Part shown: positions 7,885 to 18,067 of the stretch, in pieces
Layout: each line of letters starts with the position of its first letter
How positions within the stretch are numbered: position 1 is the first letter of the stretch
Assembly (NCBI GenBank): GCA_903828255.1
Contig: CAIKLQ010000035.1
Location: 1-33,693 of the forward strand
Origin: an uncultured Verrucomicrobiota bacterium
GTDB taxonomy: Bacteria > Verrucomicrobiota > Verrucomicrobiia > Limisphaerales > JADLHS01
Length of the DNA: 33,693 nt
Reading direction: 5' to 3'
The notes under the pieces: generated by a model
What the model was told of the DNA's origin: nothing
The model's database searches: none
The model's input: only the letters and a program-made list of their open reading frames with translations
Made by a program: the position numbers and the translations under genes

Positions 7885-8946
7885 ATGCCAACGCTATTTG
7901 ATCCCGTCCGTATCGGTGCTTGGAACCTTTCCAACCGTATCATCTTCGCTCCGCTGACCCGCGCCCGGGCCGGCACGCAACGCATACCCAATGCCCTCAT
8001 GGCCGAATATTATGCCCAACGCGCCGCGGTTGGCTTGATCATCTCCGAAGCGACTGCGGTCACCCCGATGGGCGTGGGTTACGCCGACACCCCGGGCATT
8101 TGGTCCGTCGCGCAGGTGGAGGGCTGGAAGCTGGTCACGGATGCCGTTCACAAAGCCGGCGGACGAATTGTTCTCCAGCTCTGGCACGTCGGCCGAATTT
8201 CCGATCCAATATTTTTGAACGGCGCATTGCCAGTCGCGCCGAGCGCCATCGCCGCAGCGGGTCACGTGAGCCTGGTCCGTCCGCTCAAATCCTTTGTCAC
8301 CCCACGCGCGTTAGCGCTCGAAGAAATTCCTGGAATAATTGAGGCCTATCGCGTCGGAGCGGCAAATGCCAAGGTCGCCGGCTTTGATGGCGTGGAAATT
8401 CATGGGGCCAATGGCTACCTGCTCGATCAATTTCTCCAGGACAAGACCAATCACCGCACGGATGCCTACGGCGGCTCGATAGAGAATCGCGCCCGGCTCA
8501 TGCTCGAAGTCGCCGATGCTGTGATGTCCGTCTGGGGTGCCGACCGGGTCGGCATGCATCTGGCTCCGCGTGGCGATGCTCACGACATGGGCGATTCCAA
8601 TCCGCTGGCCACGTTTGGATATGTGGCGCGGGAACTGGGCAAGCGACACCTTGCCTTTATATGCGCCCGGGAATCGCTGGGCGACAACCGTATTGGACCG
8701 CAAATGAAGGCGGCGTTCGGCGGCAGCTACATTGCGAACGAGGGATTTACCCAGGCAACGGCTAATGAAGTGCTGGCAAGGGGCGAAGCTGACGCAGTGG
8801 CGTTTGGCGTGCCTTTGCTCGCGAATCCAGACCTGCTTGAACGGTTCCGGCAAAACGCCCCGCTCAACCCGCCGGATCAATCCACCTTCTATGCGCCCGG
8901 GCGCAAGGGCTACACCGATTATCCGGTCTTGCAGCGAACCATGTGA
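7885..8946 (+). CDS. Old Yellow Enzyme family flavin oxidoreductase (NemA-like N-ethylmaleimide/alkene reductase)
   Basis: 353-residue FMN-dependent TIM-barrel enzyme. Family members reduce activated C=C bonds, nitro groups or nitrate esters using NAD(P)H. Visible motifs: N-terminal FAPLTRARA (T25), LQLWHVGRIS (W100), VEIHGANGYLLDQFLQD with the substrate-binding pair H173/N176, then RTDAYGGSIENRAR (proton-donor Y195), and the phosphate-binding end VAFGVPLLANPDL. Length and motif order match NemA/OYE. In that last motif many homologues have FGR where this has FGV; this may be a clade feature. No good Shine-Dalgarno precedes the ATG. The divergent ArsR-type regulator suggests repression relieved by an electrophile or other effector (inference). 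It stands as an intact pair between decayed regions. Confidence 0.93.
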   Translation: MPTLFDPVRIGAWNLSNRIIFAPLTRARAGTQRIPNALMAEYYAQRAAVGLIISEATAVTPMGVGYADTPGIWSVAQVEGWKLVTDAVHKAGGRIVLQLWHVGRISDPIFLNGALPVAPSAIAAAGHVSLVRPLKSFVTPRALALEEIPGIIEAYRVGAANAKVAGFDGVEIHGANGYLLDQFLQDKTNHRTDAYGGSIENRARLMLEVADAVMSVWGADRVGMHLAPRGDAHDMGDSNPLATFGYVARELGKRHLAFICARESLGDNRIGPQMKAAFGGSYIANEGFTQATANEVLARGEADAVAFGVPLLANPDLLERFRQNAPLNPPDQSTFYAPGRKGYTDYPVLQRTM

Positions 8947-9182
8947 TGCAGCGGGATTTGAAATGCGTGCTCTCGGTGCTGGATCTTCCCATTTATTGTG
9001 AACAAAACACTCACTGTACTTGGCGATAACAACCACAAGTTCGTTATTTCCGGAACGTTAGGCACGACGAAGACGTTCTAGCGCCCGAACACGGAGTTTC
9101 AGTACCGGCACCACCGCACTCGACTATTTCGGCGAGCTGCGGCGACTGAGCTTTGGGGGGCGTCGATGCGGCGCACTTCGCA

Positions 9183-9425
9183 TTACGCTAGCCGGACGCT
9201 ATCGCTCTCGTTCAGGTTCTCAATACGATGCTCCTGCGCCTCGGTAAGTTGGTAGTCGCTGCGGGACTCAAGTTCTTCCAGGTGACGGACAGCACCTTGC
9301 AGCATCCAAAAGAGGATGCCCGGTCCCTCGGTGTCGATCAGCTTGTCGGCAAAGTCCCGGATGGGTTTTACCGGCTTCGGTCGGCTGTATTCAACGACCA
9401 ACAACCTGCGCCGCCATGCGTCCGT
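9183..9425 (-). pseudogene. C-terminal fragment of a phage/plasmid-type DNA primase-helicase (P4 family)
   Basis: The minus frame reads DAWRRRLLVVEYSRPKPVKPIRDFADKLIDTEGPGILFWMLQGA, then HRIENLNESDSVRLA and a stop. This matches the end of P4-type primase/helicase proteins, where a 'W.RR...' segment is followed by 'LaekL...E..GIL.W.l.G' and 'L..SDS.r.F'. Everything upstream (primase centre, SF3 helicase motor) is missing, and the frame meets the head-to-head kinase fragment near 9430. It is a relic of an integrated element. Confidence 0.65.
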
Positions 9426-9439
9426 GTCACCGTCCAGGC

Positions 9440-9961
9440 GGGCTGGCGACGATGTTCCGCATCGTCAAAGCGCACGGCGGATTTCTACGCGTCGAGAGCG
9501 AAGTGGGGCAGGGGAGTTCGTTCGAGGTTTTCCTGCCGCGGGCGACCGAGGCCGTGCCGGTGGCAGCCGTCCGGACCGGCGCGGTGCTGCCTCGAGGCAA
9601 CAACGAAACCATCCTCGTTGCCGATGACGAACAGGCGATCCGGGAACTCGTGACGGCGGAATTGACGCTGGCCGGCTATCGCGGGTTGACGGCGGCGAAT
9701 GGCGTGGAAGCGGTCGCGCTGTTCCGCCAGCACGCGGGCGTGATCCGGCTGCTCATCTCCGATGGCGCGATGCCGGAGATGGACGGGTCGCAGGTGGTTG
9801 CGGAAGTGCGGCGCTTGCAGCCGGGCCTGCCGGTGATTCTCACCTGTGCCGAACCGTTGGATGATCTCGCGGCGGCGGAAAATCTCATCGTCTTGAGCAA
9901 GCCGTTTGCGTTGGAGGAAATGCTCCTGGCCGTTCACCGGAGTTTGGGGAAGCGATCGTAG
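9440..9961 (+). pseudogene. C-terminal remnant of a hybrid histidine kinase (end of HATPase plus REC domain)
   Basis: The homology begins abruptly with GLATMFRIVKAHGGFLRVESEVGQGSSFEVFLPR, the last motif of a histidine-kinase ATPase domain. A receiver domain follows: ILVADDEQAIRELV, phospho-acceptor region LLISDGAMPEMDG, and the conserved lysine in VLSKPF. The sensor, HisKA and N/G1 boxes are missing, and the 5' edge abuts the reversed primase fragment. An ATG at 9416 keeps the frame open, so a short receiver-like protein of up to 181 residues could still be made. I consider it a truncated relic. Confidence 0.8.
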
Positions 9962-9991
9962 CGCGAGTGCGGCGCAGCGGCAGGCGCGGCC

Positions 9992-10078
9992 TAGCCGAAA
10001 CTCAAAAACTCAAAAAATCCGAAACCTTCAGGATGGGAATTGCGCCAACTCGCTTTCGGAGTTTTTGAGTTTCGGCTA
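9992..10078. repeat. Long perfect inverted repeat (20-bp arms, 47-bp spacer)
   Basis: agccgaaactcaaaaactc at 9993-10011 is the exact reverse complement of 10059-10077, and the flanking t/a extends the arms to 20 bp. Inside, a second match (ccgaaa near 10019-10024 and tttcgg near 10054-10059) allows an alternative fold. It begins 31 bp after the receiver remnant. The arms are A/T-rich in a GC-rich region and lack a clean T-tract, so it could be a terminator, a small mobile repeat or a recombination relic. Confidence 0.75.
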
Positions 10079-10080
10079 AG

Positions 10081-10442
10081 AACTTTTTCTGCGGGCGCAG
10101 CGCCGACTTGGATGCTGGCGAATTAAGAAGCCGAGCAAGCGTCAGATTAAGAATCCATCCTGGAGCCGCATTTCCTATCAGCTTGGCTGGAATTGGTTTG
10201 ACAGCGGCGACCCCGCAGTGTCAGAGTGTGACGGTCATTAATCGCCAGCAGCGCGATGAACCAGGACGAGCAACGACCGCACAGTCCGCTCGACGAGGCG
10301 ACAAGTCGTATTCCCCTCGCCCGGAATCGCTTTACCCACTTCTCCAGCCGAGCCGGCGCGGGGGCTGACTTCTTCCGCCGGCACCGAAGTTCGCCCAATC
10401 CGGCACGCGGGACGAGTTCGCTTTCCGGGAGCCACCGCCTGT
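10081..10442. other. Intergenic stretch with no recognised feature
   Basis: About 360 bp between the inverted repeat and the next palindrome. I see no convincing coding frame, RNA or mobile-element end. Short open frames exist on both strands but have arginine-rich compositions typical of non-coding GC-rich DNA. Confidence 0.5.
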
Positions 10443-10513
10443 CGGAGCGCGGAGGCCCTCGTCCGCACGTTCCTGCGCCGTGGCTTCGCGCGGACGAGGG
10501 CGTCCGCGCTCCG
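10443..10513. repeat. Dispersed GC-rich palindromic repeat, copy 2 (complete)
   Basis: Arms 10443-10466 and 10490-10513 are 24 bp each with one mismatch, around a 23-base spacer. The right arm is identical to 32-58 at the window start. It lies 57 bp upstream of the histidine kinase start, so a hairpin here could fall in the operon's leader. Confidence 0.8.
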
Positions 10514-10569
10514 GCCGATGGCGGCGGCACCGCACGCTCAGACCGGGCGAAACTCCCCGTCGTTCAGTC

Positions 10570-13500
10570 ATGAATCCTGAACCCGCCACCCGTTCGCGAG
10601 CGACCGTCCAAACGCTGGTGTCGTTGACGGCGCTGCTGGCGTTGAGCGTCGGCGGGTTGGTGCTCATCGGCTGGACGCGGGATATCGCCGCGCTGAAAAG
10701 TGTGCTGCCGGGCTGGGTGTCCATGAAGCCCAACACGGCGGTCGCCTTCATCCTGACGGGAATCGCACTGCTGGCCCGCCGCGAGCGGCCGGAGGGGGGA
10801 GGGCAGGGGGTCGCTGTTATCGTTTCCCGCTTCTGCGGATTGCTGGCGGGCTTGATCGGGCTGCTCTCGTTGAGCGAATACGTCTGTGGGTGGAATCTGG
10901 GCTTCGACCAATGGCTGTTCCCCGAGCCGGCGGGCGCGGTTGGCACGTCGCATCCGGGGCGCATGGCCCCAGACACGGCGCTATGTTTCGTGCTGTTCGC
11001 GGTGGGATGGGAATTCGCCCGCCGTCCGCGCCAGACCACCGGGACGGCGCTCGCTTCCCTGCTTTCCGGCGCCGCGATGACCATCGTGGCGCTGGTGGAA
11101 ATCCTGTCCTACTTCACGCCGGCCCTCCGCACCTATGGCTGGGGCGGCCTGACGATGATGGCGTTGCCCACGGCGACGCTGCTTGTGGCGCTGGGCGCGG
11201 CGCTGCTCCTGACCGCGTGGCCGGAATACCGCCCGCAGTCAGCCTTGCCTGCCACTGCTCTGGCCGCCCGTGAGGCGCGCGCCAGTTGGATGTTTCTGCT
11301 GGTCTTCCTCCTTCTGACGGTGGGCATCGTCGCCACCGGTAGGTTCTACTACCGCCAAACGGAGCGGCAATTCCGCGCCGAAGCCGAGAAGCAGTTCTCC
11401 GCCATTGCGGAACTGAAAGCCGGCGAACTGGCGCAGTATCGCACGGAACGGTTGGGCCATGCCGCCATCTTCTTCAATAATCCCTCGTTTGCGGCTCTCG
11501 TGCGGCGCTGCTTCGCGAAACCAGCGGACGCGGACCTTCAATGCCAGCTTCAGGACTGGTTGGGAACATTCCCGACGCTCACCGACTATGACCGGATTGG
11601 CTTGCTGGATGCGCAAGGCGTCACCCGCCTGACCGTGCCGGACCGGCTGACGCCCCCCTCCTCGGCCATTGCGCGGGGCGGGCTCGAAGTCCTGCGCTCA
11701 GGCCAAGTGATGTTTCAGGATTTCTACCGGAGCGAACACGACCAGCGCGTCTATCTGGCGATGCTGGTTCCCATCCGCGACGAAACGGACGCCCGCCGTC
11801 CGCTGGGGGTGCTCGTGCTGGGCATTGACCCGGAGAAGTATCTTTACCCTTTCATCCAACGCTGGCCGACGCCCAGCCGGACCGCCGAGACGCTGCTCTT
11901 CCGCCGGGAGGGCAACGCGGTCGTGTATCTCAATGACCTCCGATTCCAAACGAACGCCGCCCTCGCCCTGCGGCTCTCGCTGACGCAAACCAATGTTCCC
12001 GCAGTCCGGGCGGCCTTGGGGCAGACGGGGATCATTCCCGGCCCGGACTATCGCGGCGTGCCGGTGATTGCTGCCGCGCTCGCGGTGCCGGATTCGCCCT
12101 GGTTTCTCGTGGCCAAAATGGACGTGGCAGAAGTGTTCGCGCCGCTGCGTGCGCAACTAGGGCAATTGGTCGCCCTGATCGGCGCCCTGCTCTTCGGCGC
12201 GGGGGTCACTGTGAGTCTGGTCTGGCGGCAGCAGCGCGTCCGGTTTTACCAGGAACGGGCGGCGACCGCCGCGGCGTTGCGGGAAACCAACGAATACCTG
12301 GACAACCTGTTCCGCTATGCCAACGCCCCGATCGTCGTCTGGGACCCGCAGCTCAAGATCACCCGCTTCAACCGCGCCTTTGAAGCCTTGACCGGGCGCA
12401 CTGCCGTCGCCGTCCTCGGCCAGCGGCTGGACCTGCTGTTTCCGCCGGCGCTGGTGGAAAGCTCGATGGCGCTCATTCAACAGGCCCCCGGCGGCACCCG
12501 CTGGGAGGCGGTGGAAATTTCCATTGGCCATCGGGACGGTTCCGTTCGCACTGTGCTCTGGAACTCGGCCCCGGTTTTCGCCCCGGATGGGAAAACCCCC
12601 GTGGCGACCATCGCGCAAGGCCAGGACATCACCGAGCGCAAGCAGGCGGAGGAGGCTTTGGGCCGCATCAGCCGTCAGAACGAACTCCTGTTGCAGTCGG
12701 CCGGCGAGGGCCTTTACGGACTGGACCTCGCGGGCCAGACCACGTTTGCCAACCCGGCGGCGGAGAAAATGTTGGGCTATTCGGCGGCGGAATTGATCGG
12801 CCAGCCCCAGCACAACCTCACCCACCACACCCGGCCGGGCGGCACGCCCTATCCGCGGGAAGACTGTCCGATCTATGCCACGTTCCACGATGGCCACGTG
12901 CATCACGTGGACACCGAAGTGTTCTGGCGGAAAGACGGGACGAGTTTCCCGGTGGACTACACCAGCACTCCGATGCGGGACGAGCACGGCGCGGTGCAAG
13001 GCGCCGTGGTGGTGTTCCGCGACATCACCGAGCGCAAGCAGGCGGAGGTGGCGCTGCGGGAAAGTCAGACGCAGCTTGGCGAGTTGTTCAACGCGATGGA
13101 AGAAGGGTTTTGCATTGTCGAGGTGCTGTTTGACCCGGACGACCGCCCGGTGGATTACCGCTTCCTGGTCTGTAACGGGGCTTTTGAAAACCAAACCGGT
13201 TTACGGGGGGCGCAGGGCAAACGCATGTTGGAACTGGCCCCGGATCATGAAGCGCATTGGTTTGAAATCTACGGGCGAATCGCGCTGACCGGGGAAGCGC
13301 GGCGGTTTGAGAATGAAGCTCTGGCGCTGCACCGGTATTTTGACGTTTCCGCCTACCGCTTCGGTCCCCCGGAGAAGCGTCAGGTCGCGATCCTCTTCAA
13401 TGACATCTCCGCGCAAAAGCGCATCGAGGCGGCGCTGCGGGAGAGCGAGGAGGAATTGCGCTCCCTGGCCGAGGCCATGCCGCAGATCGTCTGGGTTTGC

Positions 13501-15702
13501 CGGCCCGATGGCCGGACCATCTATTTCAACCGGCAATGGGTGCATTACACCGGGCTGACGCTGGAGGAAAGTTACGGCCACGGCTGGAACCAGCCGTTCC
13601 ACCCCGACGACCAGCGGCGCGCGTGGGACGCCTGGCAAAACGCGACGCAACACGACGCCCCCTACTCGCTGGAATGCCGGTTGCGCCGCGCCGATGGCGC
13701 CTACCGCTGGTGGTTGATTCGCGCCGTGCCGTCGCGTGATGGAAGCGGGAAGATTCTCAAGTGGTTCGGCACCTGCACGGACATTGAAGACATGAAACAG
13801 ACGGAGGCGGCGCTGCGGGAGAGCGAAGAGCGTTTTCGCCTGGCCGCCGAAACCGCCAACGACGTGGTCTATGACTGGGACCTGAAACAAAGCGTGCAAT
13901 GGTTCGGGAAGATTGACGAGTTGCTCGGGTATGCCCGGGGCGAGTTTCCGCGAACGCTGGACGCTTGGGCGGCGGCGGTGCATCCCGAGGACTTGGAACG
14001 AACCATGGCCGCGATCCAGGCCCATCTCGAAGGCCGCAGCCCCTACTCGGCCGAATATCGGGTCCGGCGCAAAGATGGAGTCCATCGTTGGTGGGTGGCG
14101 CGCGGGGCGGCGGCCAGAACGCCGGAGGGAAACCCGGTCCGCTTGATCGGCTCGATCACGGATATTACCGAGCGTAAGCAGGTGGAAGTGGAGTTGGACC
14201 GGATGCGAAACCTTCTGGAGGAGGGCCAGCGGATCGCACATCTCGGCAGTTGGGAATACCTTGCCGAGCGGCAGGAAACGCTTTGGTCGGAAGAACAACT
14301 GCGCATCTACGGCCTGAACCCGGCGGAGCCGTCGCCGGATTACCAGGTCATGCTTCGCCACCTCATCCATCCTGATGACGCTGCGCGGTTGGACGAGACT
14401 TTCCGCCAGTGCCTGCAAGACCGCGCGGTTTTTGAACTGGAGCATCGCCTCGTGCGTCCCGATGGCAGCGTGCGGGTGGTACAAGAACTGGCCCGTCCGT
14501 ATTTTGACGATCACGGAAGGCTGGCGAAGTATGTCGGCGCCACGCTGGACATTACCGAGCGCAAGGAGACGGAGGCGATGTTGCAACTCAGCGAAGCCCG
14601 CTACCGGTTTGCTTTGGAAGTTACCAGCCAGATCGGCTGGTCCACGCCACCCGATGGAATCGTCGAAGATATGCCGATGTGGCGGCAATACACCGGGCAA
14701 AGTCTGGAGGAAGTCGTGGGTTGGAAGTGGTTGGACGCGGTGCATCCTGACGACCGCGCCTCCGCCTATAACGCCTGGAGCAACGCCGCCGCGCAAAAAA
14801 TCAGCTATCTTACCGAATACCGCATCCGCCGGGCCGATGGGGTGTATCGGAACTTTATGGTGCGAGGCATTCCCCTTTTGAATGCGGATGGCTCGTGCAA
14901 GGAATGGGTGGGCACCTGCATTGACATCACCGAGCGTAAAGCGGTGGAGGAAAAAATCAGAAGCACCCTGGCCGACTTGGAACGTTCGAACCAGGAACTG
15001 GAGCAGTTTGCCTACATCGCCTCGCACGATTTGCAGGAGCCGTTGCGCATGGTTGCGAGTTACACCCAACTGCTGGCGCAGCGGTTCGAGGGTCAGCTTG
15101 ACGACAAGGGCAAAAAATACATCCGCTATGTCGTGGACGGCGCGTTTCGCATGCAGGCCCTCATCAACGACCTGCTGGCTTTTTCGCGCGTCGGCACGCG
15201 GGGCGGACCGCTGGAAATCACCAGTGCGCTGGCGGCGTTGGAGGTGGCGCAAAGCAATCTCACCGTCGCGATGAAGGAGAAACAGGCCCGCCTTTCCCAC
15301 GACGAACTGCCGATGGTTGTCGCCGACCCCAGCCAGCTCGGTCTCCTGTTCCAGAACCTGATCGGCAACGCCATCAAGTTCCATCGCGAGGCGCCGCCGC
15401 AGGTCCATGTGACCGCGCGCGACCAAGGCTGCGAGTGGGTTTTCGCGGTCAAAGACAACGGCATCGGCATCGAGCCGCAGCACGCGGAGCGGGTGTTCGT
15501 GATTTTCCAGCGCTTGCACACGCACGAGGAGTACCCCGGCACCGGCATCGGCCTGGCGGTGTGCAAGCAGATCGTGGCACGCCACGGCGGCCGCATCTGG
15601 TTTGAATCCGAGCCTGGTCAGGGCACGACCTTTTTCTTTACGATCCCTAAACAAGCAACCACCACAGGCAACAAGCCTGCACTACCCAGTCCCCAGTTAT
15701 GA
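10570..15702 (+). CDS. Large membrane sensor histidine kinase with seven PAS-like domains
   Basis: 1710 residues. The N-terminus (about 1-235) has around six hydrophobic helices (MASE-like), and a seventh follows near 240-260. An extracytoplasmic-looking segment (about 265-520, Cache-like) ends in another membrane helix near 525-545. Seven PAS/PAC units follow (about 568-1460), most ending in the linker DITERK. The kinase core is a HisKA domain with [10 protein letters not shown] (H1486), then an ATPase domain with [18 protein letters not shown] and GTGIGL. This core resembles cyanobacterial phytochrome-type (Cph1) kinases, whose partners are Rcp1-like regulators such as the next gene. I start at ATG10570 (MNPEPATRS); upstream in-frame codons run through the palindromic repeat. 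The stop overlaps the next start (ATGA). The signal is unknown. Confidence 0.9.
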   Translation: MNPEPATRSRATVQTLVSLTALLALSVGGLVLIGWTRDIAALKSVLPGWVSMKPNTAVAFILTGIALLARRERPEGGGQGVAVIVSRFCGLLAGLIGLLSLSEYVCGWNLGFDQWLFPEPAGAVGTSHPGRMAPDTALCFVLFAVGWEFARRPRQTTGTALASLLSGAAMTIVALVEILSYFTPALRTYGWGGLTMMALPTATLLVALGAALLLTAWPEYRPQSALPATALAAREARASWMFLLVFLLLTVGIVATGRFYYRQTERQFRAEAEKQFSAIAELKAGELAQYRTERLGHAAIFFNNPSFAALVRRCFAKPADADLQCQLQDWLGTFPTLTDYDRIGLLDAQGVTRLTVPDRLTPPSSAIARGGLEVLRSGQVMFQDFYRSEHDQRVYLAMLVPIRDETDARRPLGVLVLGIDPEKYLYPFIQRWPTPSRTAETLLFRREGNAVVYLNDLRFQTNAALALRLSLTQTNVPAVRAALGQTGIIPGPDYRGVPVIAAALAVPDSPWFLVAKMDVAEVFAPLRAQLGQLVALIGALLFGAGVTVSLVWRQQRVRFYQERAATAAALRETNEYLDNLFRYANAPIVVWDPQLKITRFNRAFEALTGRTAVAVLGQRLDLLFPPALVESSMALIQQAPGGTRWEAVEISIGHRDGSVRTVLWNSAPVFAPDGKTPVATIAQGQDITERKQAEEALGRISRQNELLLQSAGEGLYGLDLAGQTTFANPAAEKMLGYSAAELIGQPQHNLTHHTRPGGTPYPREDCPIYATFHDGHVHHVDTEVFWRKDGTSFPVDYTSTPMRDEHGAVQGAVVVFRDITERKQAEVALRESQTQLGELFNAMEEGFCIVEVLFDPDDRPVDYRFLVCNGAFENQTGLRGAQGKRMLELAPDHEAHWFEIYGRIALTGEARRFENEALALHRYFDVSAYRFGPPEKRQVAILFNDISAQKRIEAALRESEEELRSLAEAMPQIVWVCRPDGRTIYFNRQWVHYTGLTLEESYGHGWNQPFHPDDQRRAWDAWQNATQHDAPYSLECRLRRADGAYRWWLIRAVPSRDGSGKILKWFGTCTDIEDMKQTEAALRESEERFRLAAETANDVVYDWDLKQSVQWFGKIDELLGYARGEFPRTLDAWAAAVHPEDLERTMAAIQAHLEGRSPYSAEYRVRRKDGVHRWWVARGAAARTPEGNPVRLIGSITDITERKQVEVELDRMRNLLEEGQRIAHLGSWEYLAERQETLWSEEQLRIYGLNPAEPSPDYQVMLRHLIHPDDAARLDETFRQCLQDRAVFELEHRLVRPDGSVRVVQELARPYFDDHGRLAKYVGATLDITERKETEAMLQLSEARYRFALEVTSQIGWSTPPDGIVEDMPMWRQYTGQSLEEVVGWKWLDAVHPDDRASAYNAWSNAAAQKISYLTEYRIRRADGVYRNFMVRGIPLLNADGSCKEWVGTCIDITERKAVEEKIRSTLADLERSNQELEQFAYIASHDLQEPLRMVASYTQLLAQRFEGQLDDKGKKYIRYVVDGAFRMQALINDLLAFSRVGTRGGPLEITSALAALEVAQSNLTVAMKEKQARLSHDELPMVVADPSQLGLLFQNLIGNAIKFHREAPPQVHVTARDQGCEWVFAVKDNGIGIEPQHAERVFVIFQRLHTHEEYPGTGIGLAVCKQIVARHGGRIWFESEPGQGTTFFFTIPKQATTTGNKPALPSPQL

Positions 15703-16139
15703 AACCAATTGAAATCCTGCTCGTGGAAGACAACCCCGGCGACGTGGACCTGGCCCGGGAAGCCCTGGCCGCGGGCAAAGTCTGCAATTTTCTGCACGTC
15801 GTGGGCGATGGCGAAGCCGCCCTAGCCTTCCTCCGGCGGCAGGGCAAATTCGCCGGCGCGCTGCGGCCCGACCTAGTGTTATTGGACCTCAACCTGCCGA
15901 AGCTCAACGGCCGCGACGTCCTTGCCGCCATCAAAGAGGACCCGGACCTGCGGCGCATTCCGGTCGTGATTCTGACCACCTCCAAGGCGGAGGAGGACAT
16001 CTTGCGAAGTTACAATCTTCATGCGAACTGTTACATCACCAAGCCGATGGATCTGAACCAGTTCTTCAAAGTGGTGCAAGGCATCGCGGATTTCTGGTTC
16101 ACCATCGTCAAACTGCCGCCGAATGGAGCCAAGTCATGA
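15699..16139 (+). CDS. Single-domain response regulator, Rcp1-like
   Basis: 146-residue receiver domain without an output domain. It has the acidic pocket LLVEDNPGD, the phospho-acceptor aspartate in [13 protein letters not shown], a threonine switch in [12 protein letters not shown] and the conserved lysine in YITKPMDL. The tail ([19 protein letters not shown]) is typical of Rcp1-type partners of phytochrome-like kinases. It overlaps the kinase stop and the next start by ATGA on each side, so the three genes are translationally coupled. It most likely accepts phosphate from the preceding kinase and acts by protein contact or as a phosphate shuttle; the downstream target is not visible. Confidence 0.92.
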   Translation: MKPIEILLVEDNPGDVDLAREALAAGKVCNFLHVVGDGEAALAFLRRQGKFAGALRPDLVLLDLNLPKLNGRDVLAAIKEDPDLRRIPVVILTTSKAEEDILRSYNLHANCYITKPMDLNQFFKVVQGIADFWFTIVKLPPNGAKS

Positions 16140-17608
16140 ACGATCAACTGCACCTGCTCGTCGTCGAAGACAACCCGGCCGATGCCGACTTTATTCACGA
16201 ATTGCTGCCCACGGACGGGCCGGTGAATTTCCACATTGAGTCGGTGGCGCGGCTTTCTTTGGCGTTCGCCCGGCTGGAACGTAAAGGCATTGATCTCGTG
16301 CTGCTGGACCTTGGCCTGCCCGACAGCCAGGGCCTGCAAACGTTTCACCAGTTACGCCAGGCGGTGCCCAGGGTGCCGATCATCGTCCTGAGCGGCGGGG
16401 ACGATCAGGAAATGGCGGTGGCCGCGGTGCGGGAAGGCGCGCAGGACTACCTCGTCAAGGGGCGCGTCAGCGGGAACTTGCTGTTCCGCGCGATCCGGTA
16501 TGCGCTGGAGCGCAAGCGGACGGAAGTGGTCTTGGAGGCGCGCGTGCGGCTCAGCGAATTTGCGCGGACACATACGCTGGACGAATTGCTCACGCAGACG
16601 CTGGACGAAGCCGAGTTGTTGACCAGCAGCGCGATTGGTTTTTGCCACTTTGTGGAGCCGGACCAGATCACACTCTCGTTGCAAACCTGGTCCACCAACA
16701 CGATCCAGAAAATGTGTAACGCCGAGGGCAAGGGCCGGCATTATCCGGCGGACCAGGCGGGCGTGTGGGCGGACGCGCTTCGGCAACGCCGCCCGGTGAT
16801 TCACAATGATTACCCCAGCCTGACGCACCGCAAGGGCTTGCCTCCCGGCCACTCGCCAGTGGAGCGGATTTTGGTCGTGCCCATTCTGCGGCAAGAGCAG
16901 GTCGTGGCGCTGCTGGGCGTCGGGAACAAACCGGGTGAATATGGGGCGGGGGACGTCGCGAGCATTTCCGCCCTCGCCAGCCTGGCCTGGGATATCGTTC
17001 TGACCAAGCGCACGGAAGCGGCGCTGCGGGCGGGCGAAGAACGGCGGCGGAGCATCCTGCGGACGGCCATGGATGGCTTTTGGCGCGTGGATTTGCAGGC
17101 CCGCCTGTTGGAAGTCAACGACACCTACTGCCAGATGAGCGGTTACGACATGGCGGAACTGCTGACCCTGCGGATTTCCGACCTGGAAGCGGCCGAGACG
17201 GTGACCGACACGGTTGGGCGACTCCAAAAAATCATGGCGCGGGGCGCGGATCGCTTTGAGAGCCGCCACCGGCGCAAGGACGGGACGGAATACCCGGTGG
17301 AAGTCAGTGTGCAATACCGACCCGAGGAGGGAGGGTATTGCGTCGGATTTATCCGGGACATCACCGAGCGAAAGCGGGTGGAGAGCGAGCGCGAGCGGCT
17401 CATTGGCGAACTGAAGGAAGCGCTGGCCCACGTCAAGACCCTCACCGGCTTGGTCCCCATCTGCGCCAACTGCAAAAAGATCCGCGACGACAAAAACTAC
17501 TGGCACGCGGTGGAGATCTACATCGAGAAACATTCCAACGCTACCTTCACCCACGGCATGTGCCCGGCATGCATCAAGATATTTTTCCCCGGAATGGATG
17601 AGGAGTAA
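16136..17608 (+). CDS. Response regulator with REC-GAF-PAS domains and C-terminal four-cysteine module
   Basis: 490 residues. The receiver domain (1-120) has [11 protein letters not shown], the phospho-acceptor in [13 protein letters not shown] and the lysine in DYLVKG. A GAF domain (about 140-300) contains HPV-type small-molecule sensor features ([24 protein letters not shown]). A PAS/PAC domain (about 300-425) ends in DITERK. The last 60 residues carry [14 protein letters not shown]...[11 protein letters not shown]...[11 protein letters not shown], a four-cysteine module (CxxC...CxxC) that I have seen at the ends of many bacterial signalling proteins. Zinc binding is plausible and the function unproven. 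There is no kinase, cyclase or DNA-binding domain. It is the third gene of the operon and probably a second phosphorylation target of the same kinase. Confidence 0.88.
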   Translation: MNDQLHLLVVEDNPADADFIHELLPTDGPVNFHIESVARLSLAFARLERKGIDLVLLDLGLPDSQGLQTFHQLRQAVPRVPIIVLSGGDDQEMAVAAVREGAQDYLVKGRVSGNLLFRAIRYALERKRTEVVLEARVRLSEFARTHTLDELLTQTLDEAELLTSSAIGFCHFVEPDQITLSLQTWSTNTIQKMCNAEGKGRHYPADQAGVWADALRQRRPVIHNDYPSLTHRKGLPPGHSPVERILVVPILRQEQVVALLGVGNKPGEYGAGDVASISALASLAWDIVLTKRTEAALRAGEERRRSILRTAMDGFWRVDLQARLLEVNDTYCQMSGYDMAELLTLRISDLEAAETVTDTVGRLQKIMARGADRFESRHRRKDGTEYPVEVSVQYRPEEGGYCVGFIRDITERKRVESERERLIGELKEALAHVKTLTGLVPICANCKKIRDDKNYWHAVEIYIEKHSNATFTHGMCPACIKIFFPGMDEE

Positions 17609-17790
17609 GTTCTTAAACGCGGAGCGTGGGCCTCTATCCCGGGGCGCGGCTGGGAGGGTGGAGCCGAATTCTTGCGCCGGGTCGAGCCGCACCCGGTGCG
17701 ACTTTCGGATCAAAACCTGCGCCGAGCCGCCGCTTTGTCCAGACTTGGAGCCAGCCGTCTGTTCGTTACTCTTACAGACATTCACGCATT

Positions 17791-18039
17791 CCGGAGAGGA
17801 TCAAGGTGGCCAAAAGCATTAAGGCGCATGGGAACGGAATTGGGGCCTACTTGGAGACCCGCCTAACCAACGCAGGAGCAGCGGCGATGACCGGCAGCCT
17901 TCAGACCGCCAAACGCAAGGCGAAGGGCTTTCGTTCCTTTCGATACTTCAAGACGATCATCTATCTCATCGGGTCGAAATTGAAGTTTGATCTCCCCATT
18001 CCGGTCCCAACTCACCCACCCCAGACGACCTAGCGGCCC
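17791..18039 (+). mobile_element. 3' remnant of an ISL3-family transposase (copy A)
   Basis: The frame reads ERIKVAKSIKAHGNGIGAYLETRLTNAGAAA, then GSLQTAKRKAKGFRSFRYFKTIIYLIGSKL, with a stop at 18031-18033. It matches the C-terminus of ISL3-type DDE transposases ('TNa.AEg.N..IQ..K..a.GfR....f...iY'). Copy A carries MTGS where copy C has RNGS. Positions 17864-18039 match 26826-27001 without gaps, with about nine differences. Only the 3' end remains; upstream, 17609-17790 shows nothing I recognise. Confidence 0.75.
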
Positions 18040-18067
18040 TGTATGCCTTTCGACCGTGGGGCGGACT

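Noticed and set aside
8790-8830. Loss of FMN-binding arginine (FGV instead of FGR) as evidence of an inactive Old Yellow Enzyme
   Set aside because: All other motifs are intact and this variation may be normal for the clade; not strong enough for a finding.
9020-9065. Possible integron attC-like site (gttaggc with nearby gataac/gttat symmetry)
   Set aside because: Only one core-like heptamer and no paired R''/L sites with the right spacing; no integrase in the window.
12661-14950. Tandem PAS units as DNA direct repeats from recent duplication
   Set aside because: Only the DITERK-linker segments are similar at the nucleotide level; the domains themselves are diverged.
13201-15654. 817-codon open frame on the minus strand opposite the histidine kinase
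   Set aside because: Antisense to seven recognisable PAS domains and the kinase core; its repeats simply mirror the PAS repeats.
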